A stretch of 64,000 bases of DNA. It comes from Burkholderiales bacterium 70-64 (GTDB lineage: Bacteria > Pseudomonadota > Gammaproteobacteria > Burkholderiales > Burkholderiaceae_E). Shown here in pieces: positions 49,941 through 58,997 of the stretch. The notes under the pieces were generated by a model, which was not told the DNA's origin, did not search any database, and saw nothing but the letters and a program-made list of their open reading frames with translations. The stretch lies in NCBI GenBank assembly GCA_001898645.1, contig MKUQ01000004.1:217240-281239 (forward strand), written 5' to 3'. Numbering within the stretch: position 1 is the first letter of the stretch; every line of letters begins with the position of its first letter. Made by a program: the position numbers and the translations under genes.

Positions 49941-50731
49941 CGGCCCCTGAAGACGGGCGGGCGCCGCTGCAGGAAGGCGGCCACCCCTTCGCGGAAATCG
50001 TCGCTGTCGCCGGCCTGCGCCTGCAGCGTGGCCTCGAGCTCCAGCTGCTGCGCCAGGTCGTGGCCGTCGCTGGCCTCGAACGCCTGCTTGATCAGCGCAC
50101 AGGCGCGCGTCGGCTGCGTGGCGAGGTGGGCGGCCAGCCGGCGCGCATGCGGCAGCAGCGCCTCGTCGTCGAGCACCTCCCAGACGAGGCCGAAGCGGCA
50201 GGCCTGCTCGGCGTCGATGCGCTCGGCCAGCAGCGCCATGGCGCGGGCGCGCGAGGCCCCGGCCAGACGCGGCAGCAGCCAGGTGCTGCCCGCATCGGGG
50301 ATCAGGCCGATCTTCGCGAAGGACTGCACGAAGTAGGCCGAACGTGCCGCGAGCACGATGTCGGCGGCCAGGGCGATGCTCATGCCGGCGCCGGCCGCCG
50401 CGCCATTGACCGCGCACACCACCGGCTTGGGCATCCGGCGCAGGGCGAGGATGAGCGGGTGATAGCGCTCGCGCAGCACCTGGCCGAGGTCGACGCGCCC
50501 GGGCGGGATCGAGGCCAGGTCGGCGCCGGCCGAGAAGCCGCGCCCGGCGCCGGTGAGGAGCACGGCGCGCACCGCCTCGTCGGCGGCGGCGCGCTCGACC
50601 GCCTCGCGCAGCGCACGGACCAGCGCGTCGTCGAGGGCATTGAGCACGTCGGGGCGGTTCAGGGTGATCGCGGCCACCGCGTGCTCGGTCTGGTACAGGA
50701 CGGGTTCGGCAGTCATGGGGCGGGCAGTCAT
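49937..50731 (-). CDS. Enoyl-CoA hydratase (PaaG/crotonase type)
   Basis: A protein of 264 residues, typical in length; a second in-frame ATG at 50716 is possible. Core motifs are NRPDVLNALDDALVRAL, GRGFSAGADLASI, CAVNGAAAGAGMSIALAADIV and AYFVQSFAKIGLIPDAGSTWLLPRL. The Asp in IPDAG fits PaaG-like ring-opening isomerases of phenylacetate breakdown. No other paa gene is next to it, so a general enoyl-CoA hydratase or isomerase is the safer call. Confidence 0.9.
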   Translation of the reverse strand: MTARPMTAEPVLYQTEHAVAAITLNRPDVLNALDDALVRALREAVERAAADEAVRAVLLTGAGRGFSAGADLASIPPGRVDLGQVLRERYHPLILALRRMPKPVVCAVNGAAAGAGMSIALAADIVLAARSAYFVQSFAKIGLIPDAGSTWLLPRLAGASRARAMALLAERIDAEQACRFGLVWEVLDDEALLPHARRLAAHLATQPTRACALIKQAFEASDGHDLAQQLELEATLQAQAGDSDDFREGVAAFLQRRPPVFRGR

Positions 50732-50794
50732 GGGGGCGTTCCGCGGCGAGGCTCGATCATATCGGGTCGGCGGCCGCGCGAGGGCAGCGGCCCC

Positions 50795-50800
50795 TATAAT
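50795..50800 (+). promoter_or_regulatory. -10 box of the HAD-UbiA gene, possibly leaderless
   Basis: A perfect TATAAT stands 7 bases before the ATG, so transcription would start at or next to the start codon. No Shine-Dalgarno sequence precedes the ATG. No good -35 is visible. Confidence 0.5.
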
Positions 50801-50807
50801 CGCCGCC

Positions 50808-52334
50808 ATGCCCGTGCCCGCCGACGACCGCGAGATCCCCCTGTATGTCGATCTCGACGGCAGCCTGCTGCGCACCGACAGCCTGTGGGAGTCGTTCGCC
50901 AGCGCCCTGCGGCGCCGGCCGCTGGCCGCGATCGCCGCCCTGGCCGCGCTCGCCTCGGGCCGCGCGGCGTTCAAGCGGCGCATGGCCCGCCTGGGGGCGC
51001 CCGAGGTTGCCTCGCTGCCGCGCCACGAGGCGTTCCTGGCCTGGCTGCGCGGGCAGCGCGCGGCCGGCCGGCGCGTCGTCCTGGCCACCGCGGCCGATCG
51101 CGCGCTGGCGCAATCCGTCGCCGAGACGGTCGACGCTGCGCCTTCGCAGCCGCCTTCCCCGCCTGCATCGCTGCCTACGCCTTCCTCCGCCGGAGGGCTG
51201 TTCGACGCGGTGCTGGCGAGCGACGGCCGCCACAACCTGAAGGGACGCCACAAGCTGGAGGCGATCCGCCGCGACGCGGACGGTGCGCCCTTCGACTACT
51301 GCGGCAACGGCCCGGAAGACCTGCCGATCTTCGCCTCGGCGCGCCGCGCGATCGTCGTGGGCGCGCCCGGGCGCGTGCTGCGCGAGGCGCGCCGGCGGGC
51401 CGAGGTCGCGGCCGTGTTCGATCCGCCGCCTGCGCCGGCGCAGCGCCTGCGCGCCTGGCTGGGCGCGCTGCGTCCCCACCAGTGGCTGAAGAACCTTCTG
51501 GTGCTCGTGCCGCTGCTGACCTCGTTCCGGCTCGACGAGCCGCTGGCGCTGTGGGAGGCCCTGCTGGGGTGCGCGGCGTTCAGCCTGGCCGCTTCCAGCG
51601 GCTACCTGCTCAACGACCTGCTCGACCTAGCGGCCGACCGGCGCCACCCGCGCAAGCGCGAGCGCGCCTTTGCCGCCGGGCGCCTGCCGGTGCGCAGCGG
51701 CTTCGCCGCATCGGCCCTGCTGCTGGTGGCGGCGCTGGCGATCGCGGCCGCGGTGGGGGAGCGCTTCGCGCTGTGGGTGCTGGCCTACCTGGCGATGACC
51801 GGGCTCTATTCGGGCTTCGCCAAGCGCGTGGCGCTGCTCGACGTGGCCACGCTGGCCGGGCTGTACACGGTGCGCGTGCTCGCCGGCGGCGCCGCGATCG
51901 GCGTCGAGGTGTCGTTCTGGCTGCTGGCGTTCTCGGTGTTCCTGTTCTTCAGCCTCGCCCTGGTCAAGCGCTGCGGCGAGCTGGTGGCCCGCTTCGAGCG
52001 CGACGAGGACACGGCCGCCGGGCGCGGCTACGGCGTCGAGGATCTCCCGGTGCTGCAGTCGCTGGGCATCGCCACTTCGTGCGCCGCCCTGCTGGTGCTG
52101 GCGCTCTACGTGCAGGAGCCGGCGGTGGTGCAGCGCTACGCCTCGCCGCAGATCCTGTGGCTGATGCTGGTCGGGTTGCTGATCTGGCTCGGCCGCCTGT
52201 GGCTGGCCACCGCGCGCGGCACGATGCACGATGACCCGCTGGTGTTCGCGCTGCGCGACCGCGGCAGCCGCTGGGTGGTCGGCGCGCTGCTGGTGCTGTT
52301 CGGGGCCGCGGCGCTGTCGCCGTGGCCGGGGTGA
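50808..52334 (+). CDS. HAD phosphatase - UbiA prenyltransferase fusion protein
   Basis: A protein of 508 residues. Residues 1-210 are a HAD-like hydrolase: YVDLDGSLLRTD (DxDG nucleophile), ATAADRALAQ and YCGNGPEDLPIFASA. A Pro/Ser-rich stretch sits near residue 110. Residues 215-508 are a UbiA-type membrane prenyltransferase with seven to nine helices and the first Asp motif NDLLDLAADRRHPRKRERAF. The second Asp motif is weaker, around KRVALLDVATLAG. Fusions of this kind resemble decaprenyl-phosphate ribose synthesis enzymes (transferase plus phosphatase). A lipid-linked sugar or quinone function is inferred. Confidence 0.87.
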   Translation: MPVPADDREIPLYVDLDGSLLRTDSLWESFASALRRRPLAAIAALAALASGRAAFKRRMARLGAPEVASLPRHEAFLAWLRGQRAAGRRVVLATAADRALAQSVAETVDAAPSQPPSPPASLPTPSSAGGLFDAVLASDGRHNLKGRHKLEAIRRDADGAPFDYCGNGPEDLPIFASARRAIVVGAPGRVLREARRRAEVAAVFDPPPAPAQRLRAWLGALRPHQWLKNLLVLVPLLTSFRLDEPLALWEALLGCAAFSLAASSGYLLNDLLDLAADRRHPRKRERAFAAGRLPVRSGFAASALLLVAALAIAAAVGERFALWVLAYLAMTGLYSGFAKRVALLDVATLAGLYTVRVLAGGAAIGVEVSFWLLAFSVFLFFSLALVKRCGELVARFERDEDTAAGRGYGVEDLPVLQSLGIATSCAALLVLALYVQEPAVVQRYASPQILWLMLVGLLIWLGRLWLATARGTMHDDPLVFALRDRGSRWVVGALLVLFGAAALSPWPG

Positions 52335-52348
52335 CCCGACGGCGCCTT

Positions 52349-52393
52349 GAACGTGTGAAGGAACCGTAGCGCAGCAGGTTCCTTCACGTGTTT
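52349..52393. terminator. 17-bp element copy 3, hairpin between convergent genes
   Basis: GAACGTGTGAAGGAACC (52349-52365) and GGTTCCTTCACGTGTTT (52377-52393) form an 11-bp perfect stem, GTGAAGGAACC with GGTTCCTTCAC, around GTAGCGCAGCA. It ends in TTTT on the plus strand and abuts the iorB stop codon, so it can act as terminator for the HAD-UbiA gene, probably in both directions. It shares its sequence with 13715-13731 and 42687-42703. Confidence 0.7.
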
Positions 52394-53983
52394 TCAGTGT
52401 GGCCGGGTGAGCGAGGCGGCTTGTCCGCGCGGCTTGCGCATCCAGACGATGGGCTTGGCCACCGGCGGCAGCGGGGTGATGCCGGCCTGCTCCAGCGTGT
52501 TCTCGAGCTTGCGGCCCTCGGGCTCGGCGAGCGCCGCCTCGATGGCGCGGCGCAGCTCCTGCGCCGCCTCCTCGCCGGGCGCAGTGGCGGCGGCCAGTGC
52601 GCGATCGACCAGCGTGTCGAAGATGCGCGCGAAGCTCGCCCGGCCGCGCCGGTGCGTGTCGCCGTAGCCCTTGAGCACGCGCGGCAGCTCGGCCAGCGCC
52701 GCGGCGAAGGGCGGCGAGACCGCCAGCATGCGATCGAGCGCCGCCAGCCAGCGCTCGATGGCCGCCTGCTCCTCGTGGAAGCGCAGCGAGCGGCGGCGCG
52801 TCGGGCGCATGCGCGCGAGCGTGCGCAGCATCAGGTAGCCCGAGATGTGGGTGCTCGGCAGGTGCATGCCGCGATTCAGGCTGTCGAGCTTGCCGCGCCG
52901 CGTCGCCCACTCGCGCAGCCGCGCCCCGAGCGCTCGCGGCAGCATCGCCGCCAGCTCGTCGACGCCCGGCTTGAGATATTCGACGATCTGCAGGATCTCG
53001 CCCTCGCGTGCACGCGACTCCTCGCGGATGCGCGCCACGCGGCTGCGCCGCGACTTCAGGTCGGCCACGCGGATGACGTCCTCGTAGGTCATCCACAGCG
53101 CGAGGTAGCGCGCCGCCTCGGCCAGGGCGCGCCCCAGCGCGGGCCGGGCCTCGATCTCGCCGGCGCCGGCGGCGATGCGCTGCAGGCGCTCGACGTACAG
53201 GCGGGCGTAGGCCGCATCCTGGTAGTCGAGCACGCGCACGACGCCGTGCGCGGCGTTCTCGCGCATCGGCGCGGGCAGCGTCGCCAGCAGCGGCGCCCAG
53301 ACCTCGGGGTGGCTGCGGGCGGAAGCGCCCGCCCCGGCCAGGGCTTCGTGCGCCGCGCCGGTGGCCACGGCATCGTAGGCGGCGGCAAACCCGGCCAGGC
53401 TGGCCTGTACGCCGACGCGGCCGGCGCCGATGATGCGCTCGCAGGTCTCGCGCGACCAGGGCAGCAGGCCGCTGCCGGCCAGGGCGCCGAACATCACGGC
53501 GCTGATCACCGTGCCGTGGGCAGCGGCGATCGAGGCCATGTCGAGGCTCACGTAGCGCGTCGACAGGGCGCGCGCGCCGGCATGCACGCGTTCGTCGTCG
53601 AAGCGCCCGTCGCCCATCTGCATCTTCTCGTGGGTGGTGTAGACGCGATGGGTGGCCGCGATCAGCGTGGTGCGCTTCGGATGCACGAAGCCGCGCTCGA
53701 CCATGCGGCCGGCCTCGACCAGCTCGCTGGCCAGCACCACGTCGACGCCGCCGGGCACCGGGCTGAGCGCGAACACCGGCTCGGCGCCCTCGGGGGCGGG
53801 CGTGCGCATCATCTCGATGTAGTAGCTGGTCGAGCCGGTACGCTGGGCCACCCCGGGCACCGAGGTGGCCTGCACCGGCAGGCCGCGGTCGATCGCGCAA
53901 TCGACGATCCAGTCGTTGAGCACGCCGCCGCCTTCGCCGCCGAGGGCGGCGATCAGCAGCGTGAAGGGCTTGCGGTCGCTCAT
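52394..53983 (-). CDS. iorB: Indolepyruvate:ferredoxin oxidoreductase subunit beta (long form)
   Basis: A protein of 529 residues from the ATG at 53983, 10 bases after iorA. The first 200 residues are the pyruvate ferredoxin oxidoreductase gamma-type domain: LLIAALGGEGGGVLNDWIVD, TSVPGVAQRTGSTSYYIEM and FGALAGSGLLPWSRE. The remaining 330 residues are the extra helical domain found in proteobacterial long IorB proteins. With IorA it turns aryl pyruvates into arylacetyl-CoA, giving electrons to ferredoxin. Confidence 0.93.
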   Translation of the reverse strand: MSDRKPFTLLIAALGGEGGGVLNDWIVDCAIDRGLPVQATSVPGVAQRTGSTSYYIEMMRTPAPEGAEPVFALSPVPGGVDVVLASELVEAGRMVERGFVHPKRTTLIAATHRVYTTHEKMQMGDGRFDDERVHAGARALSTRYVSLDMASIAAAHGTVISAVMFGALAGSGLLPWSRETCERIIGAGRVGVQASLAGFAAAYDAVATGAAHEALAGAGASARSHPEVWAPLLATLPAPMRENAAHGVVRVLDYQDAAYARLYVERLQRIAAGAGEIEARPALGRALAEAARYLALWMTYEDVIRVADLKSRRSRVARIREESRAREGEILQIVEYLKPGVDELAAMLPRALGARLREWATRRGKLDSLNRGMHLPSTHISGYLMLRTLARMRPTRRRSLRFHEEQAAIERWLAALDRMLAVSPPFAAALAELPRVLKGYGDTHRRGRASFARIFDTLVDRALAAATAPGEEAAQELRRAIEAALAEPEGRKLENTLEQAGITPLPPVAKPIVWMRKPRGQAASLTRPH

Positions 53984-53993
53984 GGCTTTCACT

Positions 53994-56141
53994 TCAGGCC
54001 GGCTGGAGGGCATGGATGAACGCTTCGCGCAGGCGCGCCTTGAAGCGGTCCCAGCGGCTGGGGTTGCTGATGATCTCGGCGCGCCAGAACGACGGGCACA
54101 GCACGGCCGCGTGCGCGACCTCGCCGCACAGGCCGCAGCCGACGCAGTCGTTGGTGACGTGCGCCACCGGGTCCACCTTGAGCGGGTCGGTGGGCGTCTT
54201 CACGGTGAGGGTGGGGCAGCCCGAGAGCCGGATGCAGGAGTGGTCGCCGGTGCAGGTGTCCTCGTCCACGCCGAAGCGGGTGCGCACCACGCGCCTGCCT
54301 TCCTTGAGCATCTTCGCGCGCAGCGGCTTGATGCGGCGCTGGCGCTCGAGCTGGCACTCGCCGTCGGCGATGATCACCTTCAGGCCCTCGAAGGAAGTGG
54401 TGAGCGCCTCCTCCAGCGTGCGGCGCACCTCGGCGACCTTGTAGTTGTTCACCGTGCGCAGCCACTTCACGCCCATGCCCTTGAGCGTGCTCTCGATGGT
54501 GATCTCGCTGCCGGTGGCGCTGGTGCCCTCGGCGACGCGGCGCGATTCCGAGGTGGGCGTGGAGATCACCTCCTGCGTGCCGGTGGCCGAGGTGTAGCCG
54601 TTCTTCATGATCACCAGCACGCCGTCGCCGCGGTTCAGCAGCGCCGAGGACACGCCCGAGAGCAGCCCGTTGTGCCAGAAGCCGCCGTCGCCCATGATCG
54701 CGATCGGGCGCTTGGCCGAGAAGTTGCGCACGCCGGCACTGCTGGCCAGGCTCATGCCGTAGCCGAGGATCGAGTTGCCGAACGAGAACGGCGCGAAGGT
54801 GCCGAAGGCGTGGCAGCCGATGTCGGCCGAGACGTGCAGCCGGCCGAGGTCCTGCTCGACCAGCTTCATGGCGGCGAACACCGGCCGTTCCGGGCAGCCG
54901 GTGCAGAAATTGGGCGGGCGCGGCGGCACGCTGCCGTGGAACGCCTCGGCCGCCTGCCGGCGCAGGTCGGTGATGTCGGCCAGCAGGCCGTCGGCCGCCT
55001 GGCGCGGCAGGTCGGGCGCGTGCCCGGCCAGGTAGCGCGCGAGCCCCGCCAGGATCAGCTCGACGGTGTACTCGCCGCTCATGGCGAGGAGATCCTTGCC
55101 GTGCAGCGGCGTCTGCAGGTCGGCGCGGCGCAGGATGGTGTTGAGCTCCTGCTCGATGAAATCGGGCTGGCCTTCCTCGACGACCAGCACCGCGCGCTTG
55201 CCCGCGCAGAAGCCGGTGATCTGCTCCGGCACCAGCGGATAGACCACGTTCAGGTTCAGGATCGGGATGCGCGTGCGCCCCCAGGCGTCGGCCAGGTCGA
55301 GGGTCTGCAGCGCGCGGATCAGGTTGTTGTAGAGCCCGCCCTGCACGATGATGCCGAGCTCGCCGCGCTCGCCCTCGAACAGCTCGTTGAGCTGCGCGTC
55401 GACGATGTACTTGCGCGCGGCCGGCATGCGCACCTCGTACTTGAGCTTCTCGTGCTGGAAGGTGACCGGCGGGTGCGCCAGGTGGCCGTAGTCGAAGGCG
55501 GCGGGCTCCATCTGCAGCGCGCGCGTGGAGATGCGCGGGCGCACGTTGTCCTTGGCCACGAAGCTGCCGCGCACGTGGCAGGCGCGGATGCGCAGCTCCA
55601 TGATCACAGGCGTGCTCGACGCTTCCGACAGCTCGAAGCCGTGCTCGACCATGCGCACGATGCTCGGCAGGTTGGGGCGCGGATCGAGCAGCCACATGCC
55701 CGACTTCATCGCGAAGGCGTGGGTGCGCTCCTGGATCACGCTGGCGCCTTCGCCGTAGTCTTCGCCGACCACGATCAGCGCGCCGCCCATCACGCCCGGC
55801 GAGGCGAGGTTCGACAGCGCGTCGGCCGCCACGTTGGTGCCGACCACCGACTTCCAGGTGACGGCGCCGCGCACCGGATACATGATCGAGGCCCCCAGCA
55901 TGGCCGCCGCCGAGGCCTCGTTGGTACAGGCCTCGACGTGCACGCCGAGCTCGTCCATGTACTCGCGCGCCTGCACCATCACGTCGAGCAGGTGCGAGAC
56001 GGGCGCTCCCTGGTAGCCGCCGACGTAGGACACCCCGGACTGCAGCAACGCCTTGGTCACCGCGAGGATGCCCTCGCCGTGGAAGGTTTCGCCGGCGCCG
56101 AGCGAGAGCGAGCGGATTTCCTCGCTGAAGGAACGTTCCAT
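53994..56141 (-). CDS. iorA: Indolepyruvate:ferredoxin oxidoreductase subunit alpha
   Basis: A protein of 715 residues with GGGAGA before the ATG. It has the N-terminal PFOR domain I (GAVTWKSVVGTNVAADALSN), domain II, and a thiamine diphosphate domain with GDGGFWHNGLLSG and the CTGCPERP cluster-type Cys pair. The C-terminal ferredoxin part has VDEDTCTGDHSCIRLSGCPT and NDCVGCGLCGEVAHAAVLCP; the first cluster has a changed spacing. It is divergent from a LysR gene 103 bases away. The likely substrates are indolepyruvate and phenylpyruvate from aromatic amino acids. Confidence 0.94.
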   Translation of the reverse strand: MERSFSEEIRSLSLGAGETFHGEGILAVTKALLQSGVSYVGGYQGAPVSHLLDVMVQAREYMDELGVHVEACTNEASAAAMLGASIMYPVRGAVTWKSVVGTNVAADALSNLASPGVMGGALIVVGEDYGEGASVIQERTHAFAMKSGMWLLDPRPNLPSIVRMVEHGFELSEASSTPVIMELRIRACHVRGSFVAKDNVRPRISTRALQMEPAAFDYGHLAHPPVTFQHEKLKYEVRMPAARKYIVDAQLNELFEGERGELGIIVQGGLYNNLIRALQTLDLADAWGRTRIPILNLNVVYPLVPEQITGFCAGKRAVLVVEEGQPDFIEQELNTILRRADLQTPLHGKDLLAMSGEYTVELILAGLARYLAGHAPDLPRQAADGLLADITDLRRQAAEAFHGSVPPRPPNFCTGCPERPVFAAMKLVEQDLGRLHVSADIGCHAFGTFAPFSFGNSILGYGMSLASSAGVRNFSAKRPIAIMGDGGFWHNGLLSGVSSALLNRGDGVLVIMKNGYTSATGTQEVISTPTSESRRVAEGTSATGSEITIESTLKGMGVKWLRTVNNYKVAEVRRTLEEALTTSFEGLKVIIADGECQLERQRRIKPLRAKMLKEGRRVVRTRFGVDEDTCTGDHSCIRLSGCPTLTVKTPTDPLKVDPVAHVTNDCVGCGLCGEVAHAAVLCPSFWRAEIISNPSRWDRFKARLREAFIHALQPA

Positions 56142-56231
56142 CGAAAAATCTCCCGGACCGGATCTCCCGGGCCATTGAACAACTTAAACTTCCGGAATAC
56201 ATTGGTCAAATGGATAGTCCTAATCCACTAT

Positions 56232-56246
56232 ATTGATACGGTCAAT
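56232..56246. promoter_or_regulatory. LysR-type box in the iorA-lysR divergent region
   Basis: ATTGA-TACGG-TCAAT is a perfect 5-bp inverted repeat with the T-N11-A core. It overlaps the first possible ATG of the lysR gene, which would suit autorepression, or favours the ATG at 56251. A related half-site ATTGGTCAAA lies at 56201. Confidence 0.55.
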
Positions 56247-57171
56247 GTTGATGCACTTCCACCGGCTGGACCTCAACCTGCTGCGCGTGCTGGTGGCGAT
56301 CGATAGCCACCGCTCCGTCACCGAAGCGGGGCGCCGCCTCGCCCTGAGCCAACCGGCCACCAGCAACGCGCTGGCGCGCCTGCGCGAGGCCTTCGCCGAT
56401 CCGCTGTTCGTGCGAGCGCCCGGCGGCCTGATGCCGACGGCGCTGGCCGAGCGCATGGTGCCGGCCGTCGCCCGCCATCTCGAGGCGCTCGAGGCGGCCC
56501 TGACGGAGCCTGACGCCTTCGATCCGTTGCGCAGCACCGTGGACTGGCGGCTGTCGCTATCCGACCTGGGGGAGATGGTGTTCCTTCCGGTCATCGCCGA
56601 GGCAGTGCTGCGCGAGGCGCCGCGCACCCGCCTGACCAACGCCGCGGTACCGGTCGAGCGCGTGGCCGAGGCGCTGGCGCATCGCGAGATCGATCTGGCC
56701 GTGGGCATCATGGACCCCAAGCAGCGCGGCATCCGTTCGACGCTGCTCTTTCGCGAGCGCTACATGGCGCTGAGCAGCCGCAAGTGCCCGCTCGCCTGGC
56801 GCGAGCGCGCCGGGTTCGTCGACGCGCCGCTGGTGGTGGCCGCGCCGATCGCGACCTACCACCAGGGCATCGCCGAGAGCCTCGAGCGCCACAAGCTGGG
56901 CCACCGCATCGTCGTGCGCGCGCGCCACTACGCGTCCATGCCCGACCTGGTGGCCGGCGGCCAGCTGGTGGCGATCGTGCCCGAGATGTTCGCGCGCATG
57001 GCCAGCGAACGGCTGCGCCTGGCGATGTGGCCGGTGCCGCTGCCCACGCCGGTGTACGAGGTCGGCATGGCCTGGCACATGGCCACCGACGGCGACGCGG
57101 CGCAGATCTGGCTGCGCGAGCGGGTGCAGCGGCTGTTCCGGCGCGGCTCGACGGCGCGCGCGGCGGCCTGA
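56245..57171 (+). CDS. LysR-family transcriptional regulator
   Basis: A protein of 308 residues (306 from ATG 56251). The N-terminal helix-turn-helix reads LDLNLLRVLVAIDSHRSVTE and ALSQPATSNALARLREAFADPLFVRAPGG, of the NodD/PcpR-like subgroup. A PBP2 effector domain follows. It lies divergent from iorAB with a LysR box between, so it probably controls arylpyruvate oxidation. The ligand is unknown. Confidence 0.92.
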   Translation: MLMHFHRLDLNLLRVLVAIDSHRSVTEAGRRLALSQPATSNALARLREAFADPLFVRAPGGLMPTALAERMVPAVARHLEALEAALTEPDAFDPLRSTVDWRLSLSDLGEMVFLPVIAEAVLREAPRTRLTNAAVPVERVAEALAHREIDLAVGIMDPKQRGIRSTLLFRERYMALSSRKCPLAWRERAGFVDAPLVVAAPIATYHQGIAESLERHKLGHRIVVRARHYASMPDLVAGGQLVAIVPEMFARMASERLRLAMWPVPLPTPVYEVGMAWHMATDGDAAQIWLRERVQRLFRRGSTARAAA

Positions 57172-57291
57172 ACTACCTGAAGATCCGCGAAGACGGGCGC
57201 TGGGCATGGTCGCCGATGGTGTTCGGGAGCTGTGAGCTGTCCGGAGAAATGATCCTGGCAGAATCGATGCTCCCATCCGGAGATGCCGCAC

Positions 57292-57870
57292 ATGATCGAC
57301 GAACGGTACCGGCATCTCTACCTGCGGGCGCTCCCTTACCTGAATACGCGCTTCAACGACATTCATACCCTCGTCGCTTATAAGCAGGCCAAGCGGCTGC
57401 TGGCCTGCTATCCCGATGCGGACGAGTCCGTGGTATTGACCGCGGTCGTCCTCCACGACGTGGGCTGGAAAATGGTGCTCGAAAGCGAGCAACCGACCGC
57501 TTTCGGGCCGAACATGTCGAACCCGTTCCTGCAACGCCTCCATGAGACGGAGGGGGCGCGCATTGCCGCGGACATTCTCTCGGAGCTCGATTTCGAATCG
57601 GCGAAGCTCGACGAGGTGGTGGCGATCATCGACGGGCACGACACCCGCGCTGTCCCCCTTTCCACGAACGACCGGCTGGTGCGGGACGCGGATCGGCTGT
57701 GGCGGTTCACTCCCGCCGGTGCGCGGATCGATGCGCAGCGCTTCGGCATGAAGCCGGTCGAGCATTTCGCGTGGCTCGAGGCCGGGATCGATTCATGGTT
57801 GTCGACGTCGGAAGCGAAGCGGCTCGCGCATGAATACCTCGCCGAGGCGAGACGGCATGCAACTCGATAA
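57292..57870 (+). CDS. HD-domain protein
   Basis: A protein of 192 residues; ATG 57292 has GGAG at a nine-base distance, better than ATG 57283. The HD fold is visible as HTLVAYKQAKRLLACYP (first His), VVLTAVVLHDVGWKMV (HD pair), RLHETEGARIAADIL and AIIDGHD with LVRDADRLWRF (last Asp). Such proteins are metal-dependent phosphohydrolases of nucleotides. The substrate is not known. It stands alone between the LysR and Uma2 genes. Confidence 0.85.
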   Translation: MIDERYRHLYLRALPYLNTRFNDIHTLVAYKQAKRLLACYPDADESVVLTAVVLHDVGWKMVLESEQPTAFGPNMSNPFLQRLHETEGARIAADILSELDFESAKLDEVVAIIDGHDTRAVPLSTNDRLVRDADRLWRFTPAGARIDAQRFGMKPVEHFAWLEAGIDSWLSTSEAKRLAHEYLAEARRHATR

Positions 57871-57969
57871 CGGCATGTTCCAGCGGCGCCGGTCGACGGC
57901 GTGGCGGGCCCGGTCTAGACTATCCGGACGATGGCGGCCAGTGGCCGTCGATGGGATCCTTCACCGACC

Positions 57970-58548
57970 ATGAGTGCCGTGCTGACCGAAACCCCTCCCA
58001 CCCGGTTCAAGCTCACCGTCGAGCAGTACCACCGGATGGGCGAGGCCGGCATCCTGCACGAGGACGACCGGGTGGAGCTCATCGACGGAGAACTGATCAG
58101 GATGGCGCCGATCGGAAGCCTGCACGGCGGGCTCGTTTCCAGGCTGAACAGGCTGCTGGTCGAGCGCACTGCCGGGCACGCGGTCGTCTCGCCGCAGAAC
58201 CCGGTGATCCTCAGCGAGGTCACCGAGCCGCAGCCGGACCTCTGCGTGCTGCGCTGGCGGGGCGACGACTACATGGGCGCCACGCCGGCCGCGACCGATA
58301 CGCTGCTGGTGATCGAGGTCGCCGACTCCAGCCTGCGCTACGACCGCGACGTGAAGCTGCGCTTCTATGCCGAGAGCGGCGTCCCCGAGGTGTGGATCCT
58401 CGATGCGCGCCGGCGGCAGCTCCTCGTCTACCGCGATCCCGCGCAATCCCGCTACCGGTCGGCGCAGACGATGGCCGAAGGCGATGCGGTCGAGTGCGCC
58501 GCGCTGCCGCATCTGCGCATCGCGATCGGCGAGCTGTTCGTGGGCTGA
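57970..58548 (+). CDS. Uma2-family (DUF820) putative endonuclease
   Basis: A protein of 192 residues. It has the family pattern: LTVEQYHRMGEAGILHEDDR, VELIDGELIRMAPIGSLHGG, EPQPDLCVLR, LLVIEVADSSLRYDRDVKLRFYA and VPEVWILDARRRQLLVYRDP. The E/D-EVA-K residues form a PD-(D/E)xK nuclease-like centre. Uma2 proteins are spread in many copies in cyanobacteria and scattered elsewhere, and their role is unsettled. Here it marks the start of the accessory stretch before the prophage. Confidence 0.85.
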   Translation: MSAVLTETPPTRFKLTVEQYHRMGEAGILHEDDRVELIDGELIRMAPIGSLHGGLVSRLNRLLVERTAGHAVVSPQNPVILSEVTEPQPDLCVLRWRGDDYMGATPAATDTLLVIEVADSSLRYDRDVKLRFYAESGVPEVWILDARRRQLLVYRDPAQSRYRSAQTMAEGDAVECAALPHLRIAIGELFVG

Positions 58549-58601
58549 GCACCTGGCGGGGGCTTTCGGCGACCTGGCCCGTCTCGATGGCGGACGCATG
58601 G

Positions 58602-58997
58602 TCACTGGATCACCTCGACGCGGGCGCGATGGCCGGGGATCGAAGCGAGGGCCTGGTCGCAGGTGACCAACGTGGCGCCGAGCGCTTCGGACAGGACGAG
58701 GTAGGCGGCATCGTAGGCAGTGGCATTGTGGCGCAGCGCCCAGACGGCCGGCAGCAGCATGGTGTGCGGATAGCGCACGAGCGGCAGGTCGGCGAGATCG
58801 TCGAGGGCCTGGCCGGCTCGCCGGGGCTCGATCTCTCCCAGGCGCGCGAACCGCCTCAGGACCTGGGCCACCTCGACGTCGATCAGGTGCGGCGCGTGCA
58901 GCGACTCGCCGAGACGGAAGATGCGCTGCGAGATGCGCGGCGCCAGTGGTGCATTGAGCAGCACCTCGATGGCGGCCGAAGCGTCGAGAACGATCAC
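58602..58997 (-). CDS. vapC: VapC-type PIN-domain toxin
   Basis: A protein of 131 residues with PIN acidic residues at MIVLDASAAIEVL, HLIDVEVAQVLRRFA, TAYDAAYLVLSEALG and LVTCDQAL. It is probably a site-specific ribonuclease. It overlaps the antitoxin stop by 4 bases, as in vapBC operons, and lies next to tRNA-Arg and a prophage. Confidence 0.92.
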   Translation of the reverse strand: MIVLDASAAIEVLLNAPLAPRISQRIFRLGESLHAPHLIDVEVAQVLRRFARLGEIEPRRAGQALDDLADLPLVRYPHTMLLPAVWALRHNATAYDAAYLVLSEALGATLVTCDQALASIPGHRARVEVIQ

